From assembly GCA_013375495.1 (NCBI GenBank), contig JABXKC010000010.1:35316-99315 (forward strand): 64,000 nt of DNA. Direction: 5' to 3'. The notes beneath the pieces were generated by a model, which saw only the letters and a program-made list of their open reading frames with translations, was not told the DNA's origin and did not search any database. Position 1 is the first letter of the stretch. The number at the start of each line of letters is the position of its first letter. The DNA comes from Promethearchaeota archaeon (GTDB lineage Archaea; Asgardarchaeota; Lokiarchaeia; Sigynarchaeales; SOKP01). The translations under genes were made by a program, and so were the position numbers. Below are positions 17,483-26,063 of this stretch, one piece after another.

Positions 17483-18886
17483 ATGAATGAAAAAATTAAT
17501 TTAATTGGGATTAAGGATATTACTCTTATTAAAACTGGTGATAATCTCTCATCGATTATTTTCAATGCTTTAACGCATAATAATATTTCATTGGAAAATG
17601 GAGACATTCTAGTTGTTGCTCAAACAATCGTCTCGAAAAGCCTTGGAAGGTTTAAAAATTTAGCAAATATTAAGCCAAGCCAAGAAGCTATTGAGATTTA
17701 TAATAATATGGCACCTTTGGCAAAAAGAAGTGGTTTACCGATAAAATCTCCTGAACTAATTCAGGTTATTCTAGATGAATCCAAAGAAGTTTTAAAAGCA
17801 GAGCATGTTATGTTAGTTGAAACCTACCATGGCTTTATATGTGCTAATGCGGGAATTGATCAATCAAATGTTGGAAGTAAAGACTTTGTCACTTTATTAC
17901 CCTTAGATTCTGATGAAGAAGCAGAAAAGATTAGAGATTCACTCCAAAAGCTAACGGGGAAAAAATTAGCTATAATAATTTCTGATTCTTTTGGAAGAGC
18001 TTTCAGAATTGGAGCAGTTGGAGTAGCGTTAGGAGTTGCAGGGATAAACCCAATATTGGATAAAAGAGGGAATAAAGATCTGTACGGAAAAGAATTACAG
18101 AGCACAATAATTGGTCAAATTGATAATTTAGCGTCCTCAGCTCAATTAATTATGGGAGAAGCGGATGAGGGCTTACCAGTTGTAATAATAAGAGGGTACG
18201 ATTTTAAGTTTGACGAGAATGCGTCCATTAAACAAATACTTAGAAAAAAAGAGCTCGATTTGTTTAGAGAAGAGAGCGTTCCAAAGAGTTTTGAAAAAAT
18301 TTTGAGATCACGGAGAAGTTATAAGTACGAGTTCAAAGATAGAAAAGTAGAGAGAACATTGATAAAAGAAAGCATAGAGTTAGCGCGTTGGGCACCGAGT
18401 GCACATAATGGTCAATTTTGGCGTTATATTATAATGGAACAGGGAAAAAAGCGTGAAATTCTAATTGAAAATATGAATAGTAAATTAAAAGATGATTTGC
18501 ATAGGGATGGAAGATCAGAAGAATTCATACTTAGAAAAATTGAAAAAACGAAAACTAATTTTCTAAAATCTCCATACTTGATCCTTCTTTGTTTAGACAT
18601 AAAAGAGTTAGAGAAATACTCAGACACTCTACGGGAAAGAAATGAGTATATAATGGGAGTGCAGAGTGTGAGCACATCAGCAACTTATTTACTTCTTGCT
18701 TTTGAGATAAAGGGATTAGCAGCTTGTTGGTATTGTGCTCCTTTATTCGCTAAAGAAATTATTAAGGATACATTGAATCTACCTGATTCTTTTGTGCCAA
18801 TGGCATTTTTTACCGTAGGTTATGCTTTGAAAGAATCACCAAAAACAAACCGGAAAGACCTGAAAGATATCATTTTCAGGGTATAA
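17483..18886 (+). CDS. cofE: F420-0:glutamate ligase fused to nitroreductase domain (FbiB-like)
   Basis: 467 residues. Residues about 1-252 are CofE, the GTP-dependent ligase adding glutamates to F420-0 (SDSFGRAFRIGAVGVALGVAGI, GEADEGLPVVIIRGY). Residues about 262-467 are an FMN nitroreductase fold (ILRSRRSYKYEF, ARWAPSAHNGQFW, GLAACWYCAP). This two-domain order is that of mycobacterial FbiB, in which the C-terminal domain reduces dehydro-F420-0. Archaeal CofE is usually a stand-alone protein of about 250 residues. The fusion hints at a phosphoenolpyruvate-derived (dehydro) route. It lies 26 bases after the lipoyl genes and 22 bases before cofD, in one operon. ATG start. Confidence 0.92.
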   Translation: MNEKINLIGIKDITLIKTGDNLSSIIFNALTHNNISLENGDILVVAQTIVSKSLGRFKNLANIKPSQEAIEIYNNMAPLAKRSGLPIKSPELIQVILDESKEVLKAEHVMLVETYHGFICANAGIDQSNVGSKDFVTLLPLDSDEEAEKIRDSLQKLTGKKLAIIISDSFGRAFRIGAVGVALGVAGINPILDKRGNKDLYGKELQSTIIGQIDNLASSAQLIMGEADEGLPVVIIRGYDFKFDENASIKQILRKKELDLFREESVPKSFEKILRSRRSYKYEFKDRKVERTLIKESIELARWAPSAHNGQFWRYIIMEQGKKREILIENMNSKLKDDLHRDGRSEEFILRKIEKTKTNFLKSPYLILLCLDIKELEKYSDTLRERNEYIMGVQSVSTSATYLLLAFEIKGLAACWYCAPLFAKEIIKDTLNLPDSFVPMAFFTVGYALKESPKTNRKDLKDIIFRV

Positions 18887-18908
18887 AAAGAAAAATGTGT
18901 GATTAATT

Positions 18909-19844
18909 ATGAGCGATAAATATTATTTGGTACTTGCTGGAGGTGTAGGTGCTGCAAAATTTATCGAAGGACTAGCCAATGTAATTGATCCAGCTTTATT
19001 AAAGATTATAATTAACACTGCTGACGATATAGAGTTATATGGTTTAAGAATCTGTCCCGATATAGATATAATTACTTATACTTTAGCGAATTTTGTAGAT
19101 ACAGATAAAGGTTGGGGCGTTCAAGATGAAACTTTTAACTGTTTAAGCGTTCTAAAAAATTATTACGATTTTAAATGGTTCAATCTTGGGGATAAAGATT
19201 TAGCTACTCATATTTTTCGAACTGATTTATTTAAGAAGGGATATAATAAAACAGAAATAACTTCAATAATTTGTGAAAAGTTAGGGATTAAATCTGAGCT
19301 TGTGCCTATGAGTAATGAGGAAGTTCAAACTTTTATCATATCTGATTCAAAAACGATGCATTTTGAGGAATATTATATTAAGTACCAATGTGAACCAAAA
19401 GTCTTAGATATAAAATTCCAGGGAATTGAAAAAGCAAAACCGGTAAGTATTGTTTTAGAATATATAAACAAGGCCAAAAAAGTTATTATTTGCCCATCGA
19501 ACCCAATAGTGTCAATAGGAACTATAATTGGGTTATCCGGAATAAGAGATGCTTTAAAAAAAGTTAAACAGAAAGTTATTGCAATTAGTCCTATTATTGA
19601 AGGAGCGACAGTAAAAGGACCAGCTGACAAATTAATGAGATGCCTTGGATTAGAAGTGTCTTGTGTAGGAGTAGCAAAATTCTATAGAGAAATCTTAGGG
19701 CATTTTGTTATTGACAAAAAAGATTGCAAATTAAAATCAGAAATTGAGGAATTAGGAATCCACACTTACTGTTATGATACTATAATGGATTCAATTAGTA
19801 AGAAAAAAGAACTCGCTCAATTTGTAAATGATATTAAAATATGA
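18909..19844 (+). CDS. cofD: 2-phospho-L-lactate transferase (F420 synthesis)
   Basis: 311 residues. CofD/FbiA moves the phospho-lactyl or phosphoenolpyruvyl group from a guanosine-diphosphate donor onto Fo. Family motifs: LAGGVGAAKFIEGL at the N-terminus (nucleotide/Fo binding), NTADDIELYGLRICPDID near 37-54, GDKDLATH and CPSNPIVSIG. It ends the lipoate/F420 operon and is adjacent to the FbiB-like fusion, which matches the next pathway step. cofC and the Fo synthase genes (cofG/cofH) are not in the window. Start ATG, with no strong Shine-Dalgarno but close coupling. Confidence 0.95.
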   Translation: MSDKYYLVLAGGVGAAKFIEGLANVIDPALLKIIINTADDIELYGLRICPDIDIITYTLANFVDTDKGWGVQDETFNCLSVLKNYYDFKWFNLGDKDLATHIFRTDLFKKGYNKTEITSIICEKLGIKSELVPMSNEEVQTFIISDSKTMHFEEYYIKYQCEPKVLDIKFQGIEKAKPVSIVLEYINKAKKVIICPSNPIVSIGTIIGLSGIRDALKKVKQKVIAISPIIEGATVKGPADKLMRCLGLEVSCVGVAKFYREILGHFVIDKKDCKLKSEIEELGIHTYCYDTIMDSISKKKELAQFVNDIKI

Positions 19845-19862
19845 TAATTATACTGACATAGC

Positions 19863-21284
19863 TTATGTTGTCGTTTCCTGAATTTCAATTTCTTTTTCTT
19901 CTTCTACTTCTTCTTTTTTAACATAATCTCCTACGGAGGCTAAAATCTCTTTAATTCTTCCTTCTTGTTGAAGTCGTATAATTAGATTTCTATGTTTTAT
20001 TGATGAAATGACTTTTGAAATTACAGGAAATGTAAGTATTAATGGAATTAATAATACGACAATTACTTCAGGAGAAAACATTGCAACGCTTTCTACGATA
20101 GCTGGAGGTAAATTAAAAACATTTTCCATAAACCATTTTGGATGAATAATAATAAAACTAATAATTATTAATAAACCAACCCTAAAAACAAAATTAATAG
20201 CTGTAGATATTACAAGACTTTTTGGTTTTGGTGCAGATGATCGAGCTGTTAAAGTATCACGAGCTTCAAAATCTTCTCGAAATAATTGGTGTATGTATCT
20301 TCCAAGTCTTCTGGTTTTTGATGCTGCTGTTATCAATTTTTTTTCTTCGTCTTCTAATTTTCTTCTTTCTATCATTTCCTTAACATATGAAAATTTTTCT
20401 CCCGTTTTTGCGAAAAATTTACCAATTGTTGCTTTATCTTCAATTTTCAACTCTAGTCTTCTTGCTTTAGCTTCTTCTTTGATTTTATCAACATTTGCGG
20501 TTATATAATGAGATTCACTTTCTAGTATATGCAATTGAGCTTCTAATCTTAATCTCCTTTCAAAAGATGGCTTGGTAACTGTATAAGTATAGTTTATTTG
20601 AAATGCCAACTCTAAATATATATAAGATACTATCGCAAGAAGAATAACTGGACTTCCAAAAAATTGAAAGATATTATCGATGGGAATCTGCTTTAATGAG
20701 GGGTCAAGAGGATTAGGTAAACCCTCCAAATATGGAATACTAAAATAAAAAAGGTCTAGCATATCTTTAAGCCCAAATACCATAAGAGGTATTACCAGCA
20801 TAAGTACGATAGAACCTATAACTCTAATCTCGTTTTTAGGATCTGTTTTTAGAAAAGCTTTGATTGCGTAGAATATTGTTACTATAAAAAGGATTTGAAA
20901 TGCGATTAAATATACATTTTCGTTAAAAATTGCGAATTCTTGGGCGAGTAAATCAGGAATTTCATTGAATTGTGGTGTGGTTCCATTAGGGAATGTAAAC
21001 CACAGACTAAAAAGCCTTCTAAAAAAATCATCTAATAATGTGAGTAAACTCGGTTGGGCGAGAGATGCGATAAATACGCAACAAAACGCAACTCCATACA
21101 CTGCTGCAAATACAAGGTAAGTAGAAATATTTTTTAAGCTGTTGAGAAATGATGTTAAGACGAGTTCTCCATCTGAAGTAGTAATGACCGCATCGAAATG
21201 AAAAATCGAGAGAAAAATAAATAAAATCCATACAAAAACTAGGACATTAATTACTTTTAAAATTAAAATATAATTTCTCGCCAT
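19863..21284 (-). CDS. Multi-TM membrane protein at the end of the MoxR/DUF58 operon
   Basis: 473 residues. Hydrophobic segments at about 6-28, 52-78, 128-150, 160-180 and 210-232, then a charged cytoplasmic stretch (about 240-350) with long helices, then two more segments near 355-378 and 395-415, and a Glu-rich tail. I do not recognise the family. It starts 3 bases after the DUF58 stop, so it belongs to the same transcript and is likely an envelope or secretion-associated partner of that complex. Confidence 0.6.
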   Translation of the reverse strand: MARNYILILKVINVLVFVWILFIFLSIFHFDAVITTSDGELVLTSFLNSLKNISTYLVFAAVYGVAFCCVFIASLAQPSLLTLLDDFFRRLFSLWFTFPNGTTPQFNEIPDLLAQEFAIFNENVYLIAFQILFIVTIFYAIKAFLKTDPKNEIRVIGSIVLMLVIPLMVFGLKDMLDLFYFSIPYLEGLPNPLDPSLKQIPIDNIFQFFGSPVILLAIVSYIYLELAFQINYTYTVTKPSFERRLRLEAQLHILESESHYITANVDKIKEEAKARRLELKIEDKATIGKFFAKTGEKFSYVKEMIERRKLEDEEKKLITAASKTRRLGRYIHQLFREDFEARDTLTARSSAPKPKSLVISTAINFVFRVGLLIIISFIIIHPKWFMENVFNLPPAIVESVAMFSPEVIVVLLIPLILTFPVISKVISSIKHRNLIIRLQQEGRIKEILASVGDYVKKEEVEEEKEIEIQETTT

Positions 21285-21287
21285 TTT

Positions 21288-22616
21288 TTAATATGCACTC
21301 CCTTTTTTCTTTGCTTCCATATAATTACCTAAGACTTGATTCATCATATCATCTGGGCCTACTGTTATAATGTTAACTCCGAGATTTCTTACCTCATGCT
21401 TAATACCTATAATATGCTCCATCATTTCTTCACTGATTGCTTCTGCAAGAGCTTTATCTGTTGATGACAAATCAATTTCGTGTATCTCAAACCAAGGACT
21501 GAATGGGTTAATGATTATAACAGTATGATTGAAAGGAATTAATTTTCTAATTGCTTGTCCAATTTCTTTAACATTTGCTTCTAAATCTGAAATAATGAAA
21601 ATTAAACTACGTTTTTGATAACGCATATTTAGATAGCCCATCGCTTCCACAAACCGTGATTTCCCTTGCGGTTTGACCCTAGCAACAAAATCTAATACCT
21701 GATAAAAGTGATCTTCTCCACTTCCTGGTTTTAAAAATTTAAAATTCTTTTTATCTGAGAATGTAAAAACACCTACATTGTCTTTACGAGATAAGGCAAC
21801 CTTTGTTAATAACATGCAGGCTCTGATCGCATATTCAAATTTGGTGTTTTCAATCGCTCCACCCGCCATTGAATTTGATGAATCGACTAAAATCATAACA
21901 GAAACATCTCTCTCACTTTCAAATTCTTTTACTATTAATTTTTGAGTTCGAGCGCTTGCTTTCCAATCTATTAGCCTAAATTGGTCTCCAAAAACATATT
22001 TTCTCATTCCATAAAATTCTGAGCCAAGACCTTTTTGTTTAGATCTTTGTAGTCCATAATTTTGACTTAAAGAACGTTTAGATCCCAAAATCTCTATTCG
22101 TTTTATGTCTTCGTAAGGAGGATATACCAGTATATCGGAAACACTATCAGGTACAATTCTTTCAACAGAATTAAACCCTAATCTATCTTTAACTATTAAT
22201 GATAGTGGCCCTAAGGGATATTCCCCCCTTACTTTTGGTTCTAAAATATAACTAAATTTTATTTGTTTTTTGGATCCAATTCTTGTAGAAATAAAATTTT
22301 CTCCTAATACCAACCTGAAAAGCTCAGGATTGTAATAATCTCTAATTTCAAGGAAATCAAAGCTATTTTTACCAGTGTTCTCAATAACAACTTTAACATG
22401 CACAAAATCGTCCTTAAACACTTTTTCTTTTTCGAGTTCTCTATAAACGCGTAATTCTTCTATATTCATTTGGTAGTAGAAAAGAGGTAGGCTTACAACG
22501 GTACTAAAGATTAAAAGAATTGCAAAATAAATTAAGAAGTAATTTTCAAATGCAAATCCAGCTGTTAGAAAAAAAACTGAAAATAATATTAAAGTTCTTC
22601 CTTTTCCTCCTAACAT
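21288..22616 (-). CDS. DUF58 family protein (VWA-like)
   Basis: 442 residues. Two N-terminal membrane segments (about 8-48), an Ig-like beta region (about 60-180), then the DUF58 signature: GLGSEFYGMRKYVFGDQFRLIDWKASART (split here by reading; the IDWKASAR core is near 218-225) and a VWA fold with ILVDSSNSM as MIDAS-like site. DUF58 proteins accompany MoxR ATPases in bacterial and archaeal operons linked to assembly or remodelling of membrane and surface protein complexes. MoxR lies 72 bases upstream on the same strand. ATG start. Confidence 0.9.
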   Translation of the reverse strand: MLGGKGRTLILFSVFFLTAGFAFENYFLIYFAILLIFSTVVSLPLFYYQMNIEELRVYRELEKEKVFKDDFVHVKVVIENTGKNSFDFLEIRDYYNPELFRLVLGENFISTRIGSKKQIKFSYILEPKVRGEYPLGPLSLIVKDRLGFNSVERIVPDSVSDILVYPPYEDIKRIEILGSKRSLSQNYGLQRSKQKGLGSEFYGMRKYVFGDQFRLIDWKASARTQKLIVKEFESERDVSVMILVDSSNSMAGGAIENTKFEYAIRACMLLTKVALSRKDNVGVFTFSDKKNFKFLKPGSGEDHFYQVLDFVARVKPQGKSRFVEAMGYLNMRYQKRSLIFIISDLEANVKEIGQAIRKLIPFNHTVIIINPFSPWFEIHEIDLSSTDKALAEAISEEMMEHIIGIKHEVRNLGVNIITVGPDDMMNQVLGNYMEAKKKGSAY

Positions 22617-22688
22617 CTTATTACTCCTTCTTTATATTTTTTGAACCATTTTTAGTTAGTTTTAACCATATATTTCATAAAAAAAAAT

Positions 22689-23669
22689 TTAGATAGGGAT
22701 TGGTATATCTTCGATAATGTTTTTAATCACAGTTTTAACATCAAGACCTTCAAGCTCTGCTTCTGGTTTCAATAAGATTCGATGATTCATAGCAGGAACG
22801 ACTAACGCCCTTACATCGTCTGGGGTCACATAAACTCTTCCTAAGATTGCCGCTCTTGCTTTAGCACACTTCATTAACACAAGAGATGCACGAGGGCCAC
22901 ATCCAAGAGCAATCTGAGGATGATTTCGAGTTTTTAATATAATATCTCTAATATATTTCAATATTCTATCGTCTATGTAAACCATGTTCATTAATCTTTG
23001 AGCAGCAAGTATTTCTTCTCCACTAGTTATAGCTTCCACGGACGGTGAGTCTCCTGAGATTTGTCTCCTCATGATATCTACTTCTTCTTCTTTTTCTGGA
23101 TATTCTAACCAGAGTTTCATGATAAATCGATCAAGTTGTGCTTCTGGTAAAGGGTAAGTTCCTTCCATCTCCACAGGATTTTCCGTTGCAACAACCATAA
23201 AAGGTTTTTCAAGAGGTAGTGTTTCTCCTTCAATTGTGATTTGTCTTTCAGCCATAGCTTCGAGGAGAGCTGATTGAGTCTTGGGAGCACTTCTATTAAT
23301 TTCATCTGCTAATACAATATTCGCAAAGAGTGGCCCTTTTTGAAGCACGAAAGCTCCCTCGTTTTGATCAAATATTTTAGTACCTGTAATATCGGCTGGA
23401 AGCAAATCTGGAGTAAACTGGACTCTTCTAAAAGATATTCCGAGCGTTTTTGCGAAAGTTTTTGCCATAACTGTTTTTCCTAGTCCAGGTACGCCTTCGA
23501 GGAGGACATGCCCGTTAACTAGTAATGCTATGAAGAGTTGTTGTAAAATATCTCCGTATCCAACGATAACACGACTTACTTCTGAAAGAACTTCTTGTGC
23601 TATTTCTCTAATAGGTTCTACATTTAATTCTTCCCTATCGTAGTATTTTGCTTTATTTGGGGATTCCAT
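22689..23669 (-). CDS. MoxR-family AAA+ ATPase
   Basis: 326 residues. Walker A GVPGLGKT at 59-66, Walker B LADEINR near 120-126, sensor 1 ATENPVEMEGTYPLPEAQLDRF, and the C-terminal lid with GPRASL. It is a chaperone-like ATPase that works with VWA/DUF58 partners. It sits in the middle of the envelope operon. A very A-rich leader of about 90 bases precedes it on the minus strand, with GATGTGAT just before the ATG. Confidence 0.95.
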   Translation of the reverse strand: MESPNKAKYYDREELNVEPIREIAQEVLSEVSRVIVGYGDILQQLFIALLVNGHVLLEGVPGLGKTVMAKTFAKTLGISFRRVQFTPDLLPADITGTKIFDQNEGAFVLQKGPLFANIVLADEINRSAPKTQSALLEAMAERQITIEGETLPLEKPFMVVATENPVEMEGTYPLPEAQLDRFIMKLWLEYPEKEEEVDIMRRQISGDSPSVEAITSGEEILAAQRLMNMVYIDDRILKYIRDIILKTRNHPQIALGCGPRASLVLMKCAKARAAILGRVYVTPDDVRALVVPAMNHRILLKPEAELEGLDVKTVIKNIIEDIPIPI

Positions 23670-23766
23670 TATTTATCACATCTTATTTTTTTATTTTTTG
23701 TTTTTTATATTATTATTATTTGATTTTTGGTTTTTTTTTATATAAATTAATTACCATGATTTTATT

Positions 23767-25515
23767 TTATATGTTATTAACCACCCATTCCATTTCGTAG
23801 TAAAGATTTTCGAAATCCTGTTCATTTTTTATTTTACTTTTTCCTTCTTTAATTGAGATAATCGTGTCCATAAATTTGGTAATTCTTCTGATCTTAAGTT
23901 TTGTTATCTTTGGTTCCTTAGCGATAACCAAATCTAATACATTTTGGGTAGTGATTTTTCGCCCACGCAGAAGTGCATTTAGTTTCCTCTCTAATCTCCT
24001 GTAGAGTAAAGTTAAAGCTTTACCATATCTGCTTTTCTCTCTATACCACTCAATTTTTTCTGCAAAAAAGGAGGAAGTTCTAAATTTTTCTCTTTCTTCT
24101 TTTTTATCTTGCTCTTGGGCTTTCTTTTTTTCCTCTTTTTCATCTTTTTTAGGTAGATATTTTTTCAACGAATAAATTGCTAAAAGGGGATATATCCAAG
24201 CTGTAATTGGATTTGTACTTAAATGAATTATATACTGAGTAATAAAACCAAAGATTCCAGCTGATGTCATATCCCTTGTATATTCTGGTCGGATATGAGC
24301 TTCATCAAAAATAACAACCCAATCTTGTTTGGGCTCGCCATAGGTCAACCAATTTATGATGTTCAATCCAAATTGGCGGTTATCATAACTAGGTTCAGCT
24401 ATTAGTTCATTATTAAACAAACTTGCATCAGCTGAAACAAAAACTCTTGAATTTCCGGCATCTTTAGCCATAAAAACACCTTGAGAATAACCACCAAGAG
24501 GCCATTTTGATGGAACGCCGGGTAAAGCTCCTCCTATAATGCTTAAATCAACATAATCATCGTCAAAATCATACCTATGGTCATCATTTCTATCAACGTA
24601 CCCATAATCTGTACTTGAGCCAACTAAATCCCAACCAAAAAATGAAATAAAAGGACCTCCTACAACGGAAGAAGCTTCAGATAGAATTACTTGATTAATC
24701 CCACTAGTTGTAGGATGAGGTGAAAATGATCTTATTATTGGGAAATCTGGTGCTGTATCGTATGATGCATTATCGCGTAAGATTCCGTTGGCGAAGATTG
24801 TAACAGGTATTTTTCCACTCAATTGAGGATCCAACATACTAGCAATGAAAATTTCCCATAATAGGGTGCTCGTGCTACCATGATCATGACATATGAACAA
24901 CGAATTTTTTGTATTTGTTACATTATCGTAACGGAAAAAATCCATGAAATATGGTATTTCAAAAATTGGATTATAAAATAGGTTAGGACCTAATAATATT
25001 AACAAAATAGATTTATCCAACCGCTCTGTAGCACTCAAGCTAGATTGAATTGACATCACATCATATCCATCGTTCTCTATAGTCTTTTTAAAATCAGTTG
25101 CTCCATTCCAATCATCGTTGTAAATAGATAAATTTTGATCGTTTACCCCCTGATCGAATATTGGACCAAATAACGGTATAAGTGTAAATAGAAAAATAAC
25201 TATGAATAAGGCTTCTTTATAAAAGGATCCAGTCTTTACTTTTTTGCGAGATTGTATTTCTCTCGATTTTTGAACAGTTACATTTCTAATAAAAATAATT
25301 AGGCCGAATCCTAAAAACAAGGCTCCAATATAACAAACAAGGGGTAAATAATTTGCAAAAATTGGAAGGGTTTCGCCCATGTTATATAACGGATAAAGCT
25401 CAATGAAACTACTAAGAAATACGCCATAGACTATGAGAAAAATCGTGAAAAACGCTATGACTAAACCCTTTGAGAAAGTAACATTACTTCCCGATGATTT
25501 TCCACCACTTGGCAT
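23767..25515 (-). CDS. DUF4350-like membrane protein
   Basis: 582 residues. Three N-terminal membrane segments (about 17-38, 51-74, 96-116), an extracellular domain of about 300 residues and a further membrane segment near 435-455. The long charged cytoplasmic tail (KKDEKEEKKKAQEQ) ends in a helical domain. The middle contains features of the DUF4350 / GATase-like domain common in these operons (ILLILLGPN, GGYSQGVFMAKDAGNSRVFVSADASLFNNE, VVIFDEAHIRPE). Such proteins accompany MoxR, DUF58 and transglutaminase genes. The ligand is unknown. The gene lies between the DUF4129-like gene and MoxR. Confidence 0.72.
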   Translation of the reverse strand: MPSGGKSSGSNVTFSKGLVIAFFTIFLIVYGVFLSSFIELYPLYNMGETLPIFANYLPLVCYIGALFLGFGLIIFIRNVTVQKSREIQSRKKVKTGSFYKEALFIVIFLFTLIPLFGPIFDQGVNDQNLSIYNDDWNGATDFKKTIENDGYDVMSIQSSLSATERLDKSILLILLGPNLFYNPIFEIPYFMDFFRYDNVTNTKNSLFICHDHGSTSTLLWEIFIASMLDPQLSGKIPVTIFANGILRDNASYDTAPDFPIIRSFSPHPTTSGINQVILSEASSVVGGPFISFFGWDLVGSSTDYGYVDRNDDHRYDFDDDYVDLSIIGGALPGVPSKWPLGGYSQGVFMAKDAGNSRVFVSADASLFNNELIAEPSYDNRQFGLNIINWLTYGEPKQDWVVIFDEAHIRPEYTRDMTSAGIFGFITQYIIHLSTNPITAWIYPLLAIYSLKKYLPKKDEKEEKKKAQEQDKKEEREKFRTSSFFAEKIEWYREKSRYGKALTLLYRRLERKLNALLRGRKITTQNVLDLVIAKEPKITKLKIRRITKFMDTIISIKEGKSKIKNEQDFENLYYEMEWVVNNI

Positions 25516-25571
25516 TTTGTTTTATCCTAACCTTTTTTTTTTGAAAATATTTGTTGATCGACGCTAATTAA

Positions 25572-25952
25572 CTAAAAACTTACAGTTGGTAATGTTTTTC
25601 CTGTTATATCGTTGTACAAATTCGAAAATAATTGAACAGTAAAGTTTAGCTCTTTTCCTGTTGGTTCTATCCCACCATATATGATATCTTCAATCTTTTT
25701 TATGAAGGGATAAATGGTTTCTGGTTTTTGGCCTAAATCGGTTACGCAAGTAATAGCGTATTCTCGTATTGTTTGGTAAGCTAATCGTGGTTTCTTATAT
25801 TTTAGAGTTATGATATCGTTGTATATAAGGTAGATGTAAGCAATTGCTTCTTTTGCTCTATTTGAATCGGTTAAAATCTTTACATTTTCAAATTTTTGTT
25901 TTATGTCAACTTCAGGTTCTGGTTCCTTTTTTGATTTTTTCTTTTTTGCCAT
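25572..25952 (-). CDS. Small DUF4129-like helical protein
   Basis: 126 residues: a Lys/Glu N-terminus (KKKKSKKEPEPE) and then a helical domain of about 100 residues. The domain closely parallels the C-terminal cytoplasmic domain of the neighbouring 520-residue protein (shared features: ILxxSxRxxEA, YxxIYxDxI, TIREYAI versus TIRDFAI, TIYPFIxKxExIIY, LFSxxYxxxTG). They are paralogues, one soluble and one membrane-tethered. DUF4129 domains are usual in transglutaminase/MoxR operons. Function unknown. Confidence 0.68.
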   Translation of the reverse strand: MAKKKKSKKEPEPEVDIKQKFENVKILTDSNRAKEAIAYIYLIYNDIITLKYKKPRLAYQTIREYAITCVTDLGQKPETIYPFIKKIEDIIYGGIEPTGKELNFTVQLFSNLYNDITGKTLPTVSF

Positions 25953-26063
25953 ATTCTTTACCTATTTCTGTTTTTTTTTTAATTTATTAAATAATTTTTT
26001 TTGATTTTAAATTTGTTTCCAGTTTGGTTTTTTATTATTATCAATTCTTTTCATTCTTAATCA

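Noticed and set aside
23670..23766. A/T-only repeats before MoxR as a structured element
   Set aside because: Low-complexity AT-rich leader without symmetry or regular period.
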